Position numbers and translations under genes: made by a program. The notes beneath the pieces are model-generated. The model did no database searches. It was not told the DNA's origin and saw only the letters and a program-made list of their open reading frames with translations. Below, piece by piece: positions 1 through 5,553 of a stretch of 5,553 nt of DNA (the first letter of the stretch is position 1; each line of letters begins with the position of its first letter). This stretch comes from Thermoflexales bacterium. GTDB taxonomy: Bacteria; Chloroflexota; Anaerolineae; S140-20. Where the stretch lies: assembly GCA_015484715.1 (NCBI GenBank), contig WFUY01000246.1, positions 1 to 5,553 of the forward strand, written 5' to 3'.

Positions 1-1667
1 ACTGTGATTATCCCATCACCGATCCGGCGAACAGCATTGACCTGGCCTTCAACGATCTGGTGGCCTCCTGCACGGGGGATTTTGGGAGGGACAGGACGAG
101 TTGGACCTATACCGCCTTCCAAGATACGACGCTGGCTACCATCGTGATGGTAACGCTGGACGTGCGCTTCTACATGACGGGCTGGGTGGATGATCGCATT
201 GATCTGGAGATCTTCAACGGGGATCGCTGGTACCGGCTGGCCCGTTTCGAAGGTGGGGAGGAAACGCCGCCGGGGACGTTGACCACCCTTTCCTACGATG
301 TCTCATCGTGGTTCACCACACCCGCCGAGGTCAATGCGGCTCAGTTGCGCTTCCGAGGGCGCAGGAGGAACGGCGGTACGGATACCATCACCATCTACCT
401 GGATGAGGCTCGCCTCAATGCCAGTGATGTGATCCCTACCCCCACGCCGGCGCCGCCCCTACCGACGCCGACATCCCCGCCACCGGCGCCCACCGACGTG
501 CCTATTGCCGGGGATCCTCACGTGGATTACAGCCCGACGACCGACAGTTGCGCGGCCTGCCACCGTTCCCACACCGCCTACGGCATGGTGCTGCGCCAGG
601 CGTGGCCGGAGGAGGATCTCTGCTTTGGCTGCCATACCGATGGCGGCACGGGCACCAACGTCCAGCCGGCCTTCACCAGCTACACCAATACTTCCACCCG
701 CATCTTCAAGCACGACATCGCCGCCACCAATGGTGTCCATCGGATCGGGCAGACCACCGGTGCCGACTTCGGAGGAACCAGCCGGCACGTGGAGTGTGAG
801 GACTGCCACGAGCCCCACGAGGCCACCCGTGGTCCGTCCGATGCCCCGATGCTCCAGCGGGAGATGAACTACGCCTCGGGTGTGGATCCGGTCTGGACAG
901 GGCCCGGTGCGCCGACCTCCTACGTCTGGCTGCAGCAGGCCGAGCGGGAGTATCAGGTCTGCTTCAAGTGCCACTCCAGCTTCACCACCCTCCCCACCTA
1001 CGTACCTGACGGCTGGGATGGCAGCCAGTATGTGGCCGATGGCCTGCGCAAGCTGACCAGCACCGATCCCAACCAGGTGCTGGACAGCCGGGATATGGCC
1101 CAGGAGTTCAACCCTTACAACGCCAGCTTCCATCCGGTGGTGGCCCAAGGTCGGAACCAGTCCATCCCGGCGGGGAGTTTCGTCACCGGCTGGTCGCAGA
1201 CCAGCATGGTCTACTGCACCGACTGCCACAGCAGTGCCGACCCCACTCAGGGGGATGGTCCTCACGGTTCCCCTCTGTTGCACCTCCTTACCGGCAATGG
1301 TGGGCAGACGAACTACGTCACAGCACCGGGGGGCTGGGTGACCATCACCAGCGATTGGGTCTGCTTCAAGTGCCACCGGTACGAAACCTACGTTTCAGGC
1401 ACCGACCCTTCCACCAACACCAACTTCCGCAGGGGCAACCGTAACCTGCACGAATTGCACTCCGACCGACGTAACGTGCCCGATGCCTCGTGCTATGCCT
1501 GCCACGACTCCCACGGCAGCGAGCAACTGCACCTGATCAACTTCGACGCGAGCTGGGGTGGGGGCATCACTTTCCTGAATGGTCGGAACAGCCAGACAGC
1601 CTGGACCGGCAACAGCTGCTACCTCGTCTGTCACGGCAGAGATCACTCCAACATCACGTATCCCTGA
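1..1667 (+). CDS. Multiheme c-type cytochrome with N-terminal beta-sandwich domain (5' truncated)
   Basis: The frame is open from base 3 (bases 1-2 end a codon begun upstream) to TGA at 1665-1667, so the start is outside the window; the GTG at base 60 is internal. The 554 visible residues show three parts. Residues 1-142 are beta-strand rich with phrases such as DRIDLEIFNGDRW and LTTLSYDVSSW, resembling surface beta-sandwich domains. Residues 145-167 are a Pro/Thr linker. Residues 183-544 carry eight haem-attachment motifs: CAACH, CFGCH, CEDCH, CFKCH, CTDCH, CFKCH, CYACH and a final CYLVCH. Many extra His (HRSH, HEPH, HDSH, FHPVV, LHELH) could be distal ligands, suggesting bis-His low-spin haems. 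Family knowledge: such proteins are exported by Sec, receive haem outside the cytoplasmic membrane and carry electrons. No C-terminal anchor is seen; the protein ends six residues after the last conserved-looking His. The redox partner is unknown. The multihaem call is very secure; the exact role is not. Confidence 0.95.
   Translation, partial: CDYPITDPANSIDLAFNDLVASCTGDFGRDRTSWTYTAFQDTTLATIVMVTLDVRFYMTGWVDDRIDLEIFNGDRWYRLARFEGGEETPPGTLTTLSYDVSSWFTTPAEVNAAQLRFRGRRRNGGTDTITIYLDEARLNASDVIPTPTPAPPLPTPTSPPPAPTDVPIAGDPHVDYSPTTDSCAACHRSHTAYGMVLRQAWPEEDLCFGCHTDGGTGTNVQPAFTSYTNTSTRIFKHDIAATNGVHRIGQTTGADFGGTSRHVECEDCHEPHEATRGPSDAPMLQREMNYASGVDPVWTGPGAPTSYVWLQQAEREYQVCFKCHSSFTTLPTYVPDGWDGSQYVADGLRKLTSTDPNQVLDSRDMAQEFNPYNASFHPVVAQGRNQSIPAGSFVTGWSQTSMVYCTDCHSSADPTQGDGPHGSPLLHLLTGNGGQTNYVTAPGGWVTITSDWVCFKCHRYETYVSGTDPSTNTNFRRGNRNLHELHSDRRNVPDASCYACHDSHGSEQLHLINFDASWGGGITFLNGRNSQTAWTGNSCYLVCHGRDHSNITYP
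3..428 (+). other. Beta-sandwich (jelly-roll-like) domain of the cytochrome
   Basis: Visible residues 1-142 of the cytochrome lack haem motifs. They alternate hydrophobic and polar residues as in beta strands: VTLDVRFYMTGW, IDLEIFNGDRWYRLARF, AAQLRFRG, ITIYLDEARLN. The closing strand with DEARLN resembles the end of carbohydrate-binding-like or discoidin-like sandwiches found in secreted proteins. The N-terminal edge is outside the window, so more domains may precede it. A binding or surface-attachment role is inferred; no ligand can be named. Confidence 0.55.
435..503 (+). other. Pro/Thr-rich linker between sandwich and haem domains
   Basis: These 23 codons encode 12 prolines plus Thr, Ala and Ser, with PTPTP-type repeats. 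This is a typical extended, possibly glycosylated linker of exported multi-domain proteins. It separates the beta-sandwich from the haem-binding half and marks a clean domain border. Confidence 0.85.
956..974 (+). repeat. 19-bp direct repeat, copy 1 (haem 4 motif)
   Basis: This stretch encodes the VCFKCH motif of haem 4 and is identical over 19 bases to 1358-1376. The copies are in the same frame, 402 bp (134 codons) apart. It fits duplication of a two-haem module, though codon-level constraint on a CFKCH motif could help keep it identical. Confidence 0.8.
1358..1376 (+). repeat. 19-bp direct repeat, copy 2 (haem 6 motif)
   Basis: Second copy of the 19-bp identity, covering the VCFKCH motif of haem 6. 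Flanking bases differ from copy 1 on both sides, so the identity is limited to the motif. Confidence 0.8.
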
Positions 1668-1706
1668 TGCGGGTTCGTTCCCAAGGCTTCCTGGAGGGAT
1701 GCTTCT

Positions 1707-1736
1707 GCGTCCCCGGGGCTGGTCGCCGGACGCTTT
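1707..1736 (+). terminator. Possible intrinsic terminator after the cytochrome gene
   Basis: A six-base-pair GC-rich stem (GCGTCC at 1707-1712 with GGACGC at 1728-1733) continues, after a four-base bulge, into GGC/GCC around a TGGTC loop. It is followed by only three T. It lies 40 bases past the cytochrome stop, a suitable place. The short T tract makes it weak, and GC-rich DNA forms such stems by chance. Confidence 0.3.
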
Positions 1737-1768
1737 CCCCAGAGGCCTCTCGGAGAGCGGTCGGCGGG

Positions 1769-1792
1769 CCGGGTAGGGCAAGACCTGCCCGG
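1769..1792 (+). other. Nine-base-pair hairpin in the intergenic gap
   Basis: CCGGGTAGG (1769-1777) pairs with CCTGCCCGG (1784-1792) through nine pairs including one G-T, around the loop GCAAGA. No T tract follows. It lies 45 bases before the next gene's chosen start. It could be a Rho-independent-like stem without a U tail, an mRNA stability element or a 5' leader structure; nothing in the sequence decides. Confidence 0.4.
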
Positions 1793-1827
1793 TGCACCCC
1801 CAGGGGGCGTTGAAGTGTCTACTGGAT

Positions 1828-1832
1828 GGTGG
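1828..1832 (+). promoter_or_regulatory. Weak ribosome binding site for the large secreted protein
   Basis: GGTGG ends five bases before ATG 1838. It is a partial Shine-Dalgarno match and the best placed one for this gene. The frame opens after TGA at 1811-1813, so ATG 1826 and GTG 1829 are also possible starts; ATG 1826 has only GAAG upstream at 1812-1815. The choice changes the protein by at most four residues. Confidence 0.4.
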
Positions 1833-1837
1833 TTCCT

Positions 1838-4800
1838 ATGGTGACTTCTGCGGTTTTCCTCACGCCTCGACGGCACATTCGGTCCCGGGGGAGGAGGCAG
1901 CTCAGACGGGGGCTGGGTCGGGGATTGCACCTTCTCGCTCGGGCCATCCTGTTGATGGCGCTGGTGACGACGATCATCCCGGTTCCAGGGATCTATGCGG
2001 CCACCTTCGACGTGAATGACCCAAATGATGCCGGGGATACCTCTCCGGGCGACGGAATCTGTGACAGCGACGAGGCTTCCCCCGGCCCCCAGTGTACGTT
2101 GCGCGCCGCCATCGAAGAGGCCAACGCCCTGCCGGGCCCTGACACCATCAATCTGGCTGCGGCTGGCCCCTACTACCTGACCGAAGGCGTGCTCACGGTC
2201 ACCAGCGAGATCACCCTGAACGGCAACGGAGAGACCATCAGTGCAGGTGGGCTCTCCCGTATCTTTTTGGTGGAAGGGGATGGCGTGCTCTCGTTGGACG
2301 GCGTGACCCTTCGGGATGGTGTGGGGGATGAAGGTGGCGCGATCCACGTTCGACCAGGGGGAACGCTGTACATCTCGAACAGCGCCATCGTCAACAACGC
2401 GGCGGTCAACACGGAGTCCAGCTCTGGCGGCGGCATCAACAACTGGGGGGGCACGGTCACCATCGTCAACACCACCATCTCCGGCAACCGGGCCAACGCC
2501 GGCGGTGGTGGCATTGCGAACCTGACCGCTTACGAGGGGGGCAGCTTTGTTTACGGCACGATCACCCTGACCCACGTGACGATTACCGACAACATCGCCG
2601 ATTTCGACGGATCCGACGGCAACAGTCACGATGGTGGGGGGATCTTCACCTTTGGGATGCTCAATGTCGGGAGTTCCATCATCGCCGGCAATGTGGACAA
2701 TAGCCCCGCCTTAGGCACGGTCTACCCCGATTGTGTCAACTGGTATTACCTCACCACCCAGCAGTACAACCTGATCGGGGATAACACCGGCTGTGATGTA
2801 CCGTACCCCGCCGACGACCCGACCAGCTACTTCCCGCCGGGCACCCCCAATGACAACCACGACTTCGTCGGTACCGGCGACGCGCCCCTAGACCCGCTGC
2901 TCGGCGATCTGACCGGCAACCCGGCCTATCACCCGCCCCTGGCCGGCAGCCTGGCCATAGACCAGATCCCCGCGGATGCCTGCTCGGTCACCAGAGATCA
3001 GATCGGGACGCCTCGCCCCCAGGGGACGGCCTGTGACATCGGTGCTGTGGAGGTCGCCTCCCAGGTGGACCTGAGCATCACCAAGACGGTCACCCCCACC
3101 CTCCCCGTCGCGCCGGGCCAGAGGGTCACCTACACCCTCACCTTCAGCAACCAGGGCGAGGGCATCGCCCCTGAGGTCGTCATCACCGACATCGTTCCGG
3201 TGACCCTGACCCACGTCAGCGTCATCAGCAGCGGCGTGACCGTGACGGATACCGGGGTGAGGCCGGGCTTTGTGTGGGGCGTGGAGGACCTCTCGCCGGG
3301 CGAGGGCGGGATCATCACCATCAGCGGTCGGATCAGCGAGAGCCTGATTGCCGCGACCATCTTCACCAACACCGCCGTCATCGCTACCAGCGCTCAGGAT
3401 TCTGACGCCGACAACAACGAGGCCGCTGTGGGGGTGACGGTGATCCCCCACGAGTCCGAGTGGTCCGACTTTTGCCTTCTCCAGCGGATGGAGATCACGG
3501 GCATCGGGATGGGAGATCGTTACGGGGCCATCAACCCCCAGACCATCTCCCTGTCCGATCCGGAGGAGGTGAATTGGCTGTTGGTCCAGGTCGCCGGACG
3601 ACGAGCCTTTGGGGCACCGATCCCGGACCAGGTGGTCCTGACTCCCGATCGGCCCCCGTCGTTCACCCTCTACCAGCCTCACCGCAGCAGCCCACACGGC
3701 TACACCTTTGAGGCGAACCTGCGCCCGACGAACCAGATCACGGCCTTCGTCAGCAACGTGGGGGAGGACTACAAGACGCCTCGGGGCCTGGTGCTGTACA
3801 GCAAGCGGGCTACTGTGGACCGCTGGACCTCCGTCGGCAGGACCGCCAACAAGTTCATCTACCGAGGATGGAAGGGCTCCCACACTGAGGTGCTGACCTT
3901 CCCGCCGTTGCAGAGCGCGACGGACCTCTTCGCCACCGCCGTGGTCATTGACAACGATGATGATGCCCGCCCGATTGTGGTCACGGCGGAGGCCGGAGGG
4001 GTGACCGACACCGTGAGCATCCTCGGTTCCTCGGACGGTCCGGGGCTGAACATCGTTCGCCTGGCCCTCCCCCAGGTGCCCACCGGAACCCGGCAGATCA
4101 GCATCACGGTCCAGTCGCCGACCGGCAATGGCGATTCGATGGTCCTGACGGGGGTAGACGTTAGCTTCTCGTGCGAGAGGCCAACCGGTGCGGTGGTGCG
4201 CGTCGAGCCCTCACCGGCGACGATCCCCCTGGGGGCGACCCGCCTGTTGACCGTGACGGTGGACCCCGGCTCGGCCCAGGTCAACGGTGTGCAGATCCAC
4301 GGTCAGGTGGACCCCGCATACCTGCACCTGGTGGATGTCCGGCCCAGTGGGACCCTGACGGTGGAGCTGGACCCCGTGGCCTTTGACCCCACGACGGGGG
4401 AGTTCCGCTACGGGGCAAGCCTCCTCGACGGCGTCATCACCGAGCCCTTCCCGGTGCTGACCCTTGAGGTCCGGGCGGTAGCTCTCACCGATGGAACCTG
4501 GGTTAAGTTCCTCGACGAGCCCCCGCCGACCGACGTCAGCGGTCCCGACGGCAGCGTGATGAGCCAGGCCCAAGATGGGTTGGTCATCGTGACGCAGGCT
4601 CCTGTCCTCCGTGGATCGGTGGATATGCAGGGCCGTCCTCCCAAGCCTGCACCCCCCTGGGCGATCCCGTTGACGGTTTGGCTCTCACCGCCGGGGGATA
4701 CGACCCCGATCTACACCGCGACCGTCACCACCAACCAATATGGCGAATTCACCCTTGCCCTGGGCGATCTCCCCTCTGGTCCGTACGATGTCCGGTTGAA

Positions 4801-5553
4801 GGGCAACCATACCTTGCGCAACCTGGCTCCGGCGATCCCTCTGGAGGTGGGGGATAACCGCTACTTCTTCGGCACGCTGTTGGAAGGGGATGTCGAGACG
4901 GTAGGCACCTTCAACTGGGTATGGTGGCCCGATGTCTGGGTGATGGCCGGCTCTTTTGGCCGATGTCGAGGGTCGCCGGGCTTCGTGGCCAACGCGGACC
5001 TGGACGAGAGTGGATGCGTGTGGTTACCCGACTTTGGCCTGCTGGCGGGCAACTTCGGCAAGGCCGGAGACATCGTCGTCACTCCCACGGTTACCTCCCA
5101 AGCGGTGTTGCGCCCGGCGGACGGTGGTGGACCGTGGTTGCTGTTCAATGCCGAAGAGGTGCAGGTTGCGGTCGGTGAGGTGGTGACCCTATCCCTCGAT
5201 CTGGACCCCGAAGACCGGCCGACCAACGGTGTGATGGCCCAACTGCGCTTCGACCCCGATCTGGTCGAGGTGATGGACGTCACACTCACCGACCGCCTGC
5301 CCTTGGTCTTGATGGAACCGGTGGTGGACGACGAGCAGGGGACGGTGCGCTTTGCGGCGGGGGTTCTTGGTCGGACCCTCACCGAGCGGTTCACCGTTGC
5401 TCGCCTCACGGTAAGGGTGAAGGCAGCGACCACCGGGACGGCCATCGCGTTGGTGGATCTGCCCACCGCGACCGACGTCAGCGGTCCCGAGGGGCGCATT
5501 CAAGTGAGATGGAAAGGGGTGACGCTCAGGACGGAAGCCCGGGCATCGCCGGA
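1838..5553 (+). CDS. Giant secreted beta-helix / DUF11 / cohesin-like / dockerin-like protein (3' truncated)
   Basis: One frame runs from ATG 1838 to the right edge without a stop: 1238 codons plus two bases. Residues 1-55 are a signal peptide with a long Arg-rich n-region (10 Arg in the first 35) and a hydrophobic core ILLMALVTTIIP; cleavage is likely near IYA-A. CTLRAAIEEAN (86-96) is a CSLREA-type motif. Residues ~100-400 form a right-handed beta-helix with Gly-rich turns near 166, 197, 222 and 266, then NLIGDNTGC (311-319) and DQIGTPRPQG...CDIGAVE, the end signature of choice-of-anchor Q proteins. Residues ~410-535 are DUF11 (VDLSITKTV, VTYTLTFSNQG). Residues 538-782 are beta-rich and unassigned. 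Cohesin-like domains lie at ~785-920 and ~1098-1236, with a carboxypeptidase-regulatory-like sandwich (~923-1010) and a dockerin-like pair (~1017-1078) between. Role inferred: cell-surface adhesin, scaffold or polymer-binding protein. No catalytic residues were recognised. The C-terminal anchor is outside the window. Confidence 0.93.
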   Translation, partial: MVTSAVFLTPRRHIRSRGRRQLRRGLGRGLHLLARAILLMALVTTIIPVPGIYAATFDVNDPNDAGDTSPGDGICDSDEASPGPQCTLRAAIEEANALPGPDTINLAAAGPYYLTEGVLTVTSEITLNGNGETISAGGLSRIFLVEGDGVLSLDGVTLRDGVGDEGGAIHVRPGGTLYISNSAIVNNAAVNTESSSGGGINNWGGTVTIVNTTISGNRANAGGGGIANLTAYEGGSFVYGTITLTHVTITDNIADFDGSDGNSHDGGGIFTFGMLNVGSSIIAGNVDNSPALGTVYPDCVNWYYLTTQQYNLIGDNTGCDVPYPADDPTSYFPPGTPNDNHDFVGTGDAPLDPLLGDLTGNPAYHPPLAGSLAIDQIPADACSVTRDQIGTPRPQGTACDIGAVEVASQVDLSITKTVTPTLPVAPGQRVTYTLTFSNQGEGIAPEVVITDIVPVTLTHVSVISSGVTVTDTGVRPGFVWGVEDLSPGEGGIITISGRISESLIAATIFTNTAVIATSAQDSDADNNEAAVGVTVIPHESEWSDFCLLQRMEITGIGMGDRYGAINPQTISLSDPEEVNWLLVQVAGRRAFGAPIPDQVVLTPDRPPSFTLYQPHRSSPHGYTFEANLRPTNQITAFVSNVGEDYKTPRGLVLYSKRATVDRWTSVGRTANKFIYRGWKGSHTEVLTFPPLQSATDLFATAVVIDNDDDARPIVVTAEAGGVTDTVSILGSSDGPGLNIVRLALPQVPTGTRQISITVQSPTGNGDSMVLTGVDVSFSCERPTGAVVRVEPSPATIPLGATRLLTVTVDPGSAQVNGVQIHGQVDPAYLHLVDVRPSGTLTVELDPVAFDPTTGEFRYGASLLDGVITEPFPVLTLEVRAVALTDGTWVKFLDEPPPTDVSGPDGSVMSQAQDGLVIVTQAPVLRGSVDMQGRPPKPAPPWAIPLTVWLSPPGDTTPIYTATVTTNQYGEFTLALGDLPSGPYDVRLKGNHTLRNLAPAIPLEVGDNRYFFGTLLEGDVETVGTFNWVWWPDVWVMAGSFGRCRGSPGFVANADLDESGCVWLPDFGLLAGNFGKAGDIVVTPTVTSQAVLRPADGGGPWLLFNAEEVQVAVGEVVTLSLDLDPEDRPTNGVMAQLRFDPDLVEVMDVTLTDRLPLVLMEPVVDDEQGTVRFAAGVLGRTLTERFTVARLTVRVKAATTGTAIALVDLPTATDVSGPEGRIQVRWKGVTLRTEARASP
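2093..3052 (+). other. CSLREA motif plus right-handed beta-helix domain
   Basis: Residues 86-405 of the secreted protein. The CTLRAAIEEAN motif opens the domain. It is followed by strand-turn repeats with Asn-rich ladders (NSAIVNNAAVN, NTTISGNRANAG, THVTITDNIAD, GSSIIAGNVDN), as in parallel beta-helices. It closes with an ID-x-C-x-RDQIG-x-PRPQG-x-CDIGAVE pattern. Known members of this style are surface proteins of bacteria and archaea, often without a shown activity. Polysaccharide binding is a reasonable but untested guess. Confidence 0.85.
3065..3448 (+). other. DUF11 (Ig-like) domain
   Basis: Residues 410-537 begin with VDLSITKTV, then VTYTLTFSNQG, VVITDIVPVTL and NTAVIATS, the usual order of DUF11 repeats in surface proteins. 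There is one copy here. It probably acts as a stalk or spacer that lifts the beta-helix from the surface. Confidence 0.85.
3449..4183 (+). other. Unassigned beta-rich region
   Basis: Residues 538-782 match no domain I can name. Two parts are visible: one around QTISLSDPEEVNWLLVQVAG to LVLYSKR, and one around DLFATAVVIDNDDDARPIVV to VLTGVDVSFSC, which reads like a jelly-roll sandwich with a DNDDD acidic patch that may bind calcium. Cys lie at 546 and 779, near the two ends, and could pair. Confidence 0.5.
4190..4597 (+). other. Cohesin-like domain 1
   Basis: Residues 785-920 start VVRVEPSPATIPLGATRLLTV, followed by NGVQIHGQVDPAYLHLVDV, the strand order typical of cohesin-type beta-sandwiches. 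It ends with TDVSGPDG and GLVIVTQAP. Cohesins bind dockerins in cellulosomes; outside cellulosome species this fold is common in surface proteins and its partner is usually unknown. Confidence 0.7.
4527..4548 (+). repeat. 22-bp direct repeat, copy 1
   Basis: Identical over 22 bases to 5469-5490, in the same frame, 942 bp apart. It encodes TDVSGP near the end of cohesin-like domain 1. Confidence 0.85.
4604..4867 (+). other. Carboxypeptidase-regulatory-like beta-sandwich
   Basis: Residues 923-1010: VLRGSVDMQGRP opens it, followed by TNQYGEFTLALGDLPSGPYDVRLKG and a closing LEVGDN. The GSV...G...T-x-G-x-F...L-P-x-G-x-Y-x-V pattern is that of the regulatory-like prealbumin sandwich found in many surface proteins. 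It sits between a cohesin-like and a dockerin-like unit, probably as a spacer. Confidence 0.65.
4889..5071 (+). other. Dockerin-like repeat pair, first repeat degenerate
   Basis: Residues 1018-1078. The second half, NADLDESGCVWLPDFGLLAGNFG, fits an EF-hand-like calcium loop: D1054, D1056, S1058, G1059, V1061 and D1065 at loop positions 1, 3, 5, 6, 8 and 12. The first half, starting DVETVG and ending DVWVMAGSFG, keeps D1, E3, G6 and N9 but has V at position 5 and three extra residues before the last Asp. It is also Trp-rich. The two ends AGSFG and AGNFG match, showing the duplicated origin. Calcium binding is likely only in the second loop. Confidence 0.65.
5141..5553 (+). other. Cohesin-like domain 2 (cut near its end by the window)
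   Basis: Residues 1102 onward: FNAEEVQVAVGEVVTLSLDL, then TNGVMAQLRFDPDLVEVMDV, then VARLTVRVKA and TDVSGPEGRI. The order and closing TDVSGP motif repeat those of cohesin-like domain 1, 314 codons earlier. The match to cohesin (N-G-V-x-A-Q-L-x-F-D-P-x-L-V-E-V) is stronger here than in the first copy. Confidence 0.75.
5469..5490 (+). repeat. 22-bp direct repeat, copy 2
   Basis: Second copy, encoding TDVSGP near the end of cohesin-like domain 2. The surrounding DNA has diverged, so the identity is a local remnant or recent conversion within a duplicated module. Confidence 0.85.

Larger units (their letters stand above)
549..1634 (+). other. Octahaem region: four paired haem modules
   Basis: Haem motifs start at bases 549, 621, 795, 960, 1215, 1362, 1491 and 1617. 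They group as four pairs with in-pair start-to-start distances of 24, 55, 49 and 42 codons. The first motif of pairs 1, 2 and 4 is followed by a His two residues after the motif His (CAACHRSH, CEDCHEPH, CYACHDSH); pair 3 instead has GPHGS further on. The second motif is preceded by a hydrophobic or small residue (LCFGCH, VCFKCH, VCFKCH, SCYLVCH). The layout matches the general paired-CXXCH style. The last motif has one extra residue between the cysteines; some c-type cytochromes do bind haem at such non-standard spacings, but occupancy here is not shown by sequence alone. Confidence 0.85.

Noticed and set aside
60..62. GTG as the start of the cytochrome
   Set aside because: The frame is open upstream to the window edge, no signal peptide follows this GTG, and the beta-sandwich has already begun.
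459..1376. Minus-strand open frame of 305 codons opposite the cytochrome
   Set aside because: It is antisense to the eight-motif haem protein, whose sequence is clearly under protein-level constraint. Its translation is low-complexity Gly/Ala/Arg/Val without a domain, as expected for the reverse of GC-rich codons.
1490..1813. Small plus-strand frame crossing the cytochrome stop
   Set aside because: Most of it is an alternative frame of the cytochrome; the remaining part is Arg-rich with no motif or good ribosome site.
1668..1837. Promoter for the downstream gene
   Set aside because: No convincing -35/-10 pair is visible; TTGAAG at 1810 is too close to the start to serve as a -35 element.
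1643..2629. Minus-strand open frame of 328 codons spanning the gap and the beta-helix
   Set aside because: It overlaps the CSLREA and beta-helix coding sequence on the other strand and shows no recognisable motif.
2888..3883. Minus-strand open frame of 331 codons
   Set aside because: Antisense to DUF11 and the adjoining region; composition is His/Gly/Asp/Arg-rich shadow sequence with no domain.
4861..5499. Minus-strand open frame of 212 codons
   Set aside because: Antisense to the dockerin-like and second cohesin-like domains; Ser/Thr/Arg-rich translation without a motif.
4190..5553. Cellulosome scaffoldin
   Set aside because: Only two divergent cohesin-like units, mixed with surface-protein domains, and no cellulose-binding module or glycoside hydrolase nearby.

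Overview
The window is GC-rich, gene-dense bacterial DNA. It holds two large plus-strand genes, both cut by the window edges and both encoding exported, multi-domain proteins. The combination points to a Chloroflexota (Anaerolineae-like) bacterium: a CSLREA / choice-of-anchor Q type beta-helix protein with DUF11, cohesin-like and dockerin-like parts, next to a multiheme c-type cytochrome carrying a beta-sandwich and a Pro/Thr linker. This placement is inferred from domain style, not from a marker gene.

Bases 1-1667 are the 3' part of a multiheme cytochrome c gene whose start lies upstream. The visible 554 residues comprise a beta-sandwich domain, a linker with 12 prolines in 23 residues, and eight haem-binding motifs. 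These fall into four two-haem modules. Seven motifs are CXXCH; the last is CX3CH.

Bases 1668-1837 are a non-coding gap with two GC-rich hairpins. One is a possible weak terminator. I see no convincing promoter.

Bases 1838-5553 are one uninterrupted reading frame that runs off the right edge (1238 complete codons). It encodes a very large secreted protein. In order it has: an Arg-rich signal peptide, CSLREA motif, right-handed beta-helix with a choice-of-anchor Q-like end, DUF11 domain, an unassigned beta-rich region, cohesin-like domain 1, a carboxypeptidase-regulatory-like beta-sandwich, a dockerin-like pair, and cohesin-like domain 2. The second cohesin-like unit looks like a duplicate of the first.

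Both products would work outside the cytoplasmic membrane. One reading is a cell-surface electron-transfer protein beside a surface scaffold or adhesin, but the sequence shows only adjacency and same-strand orientation. No RNA genes, mobile elements or CRISPR arrays were seen. All minus-strand open frames are shadows of the two genes.
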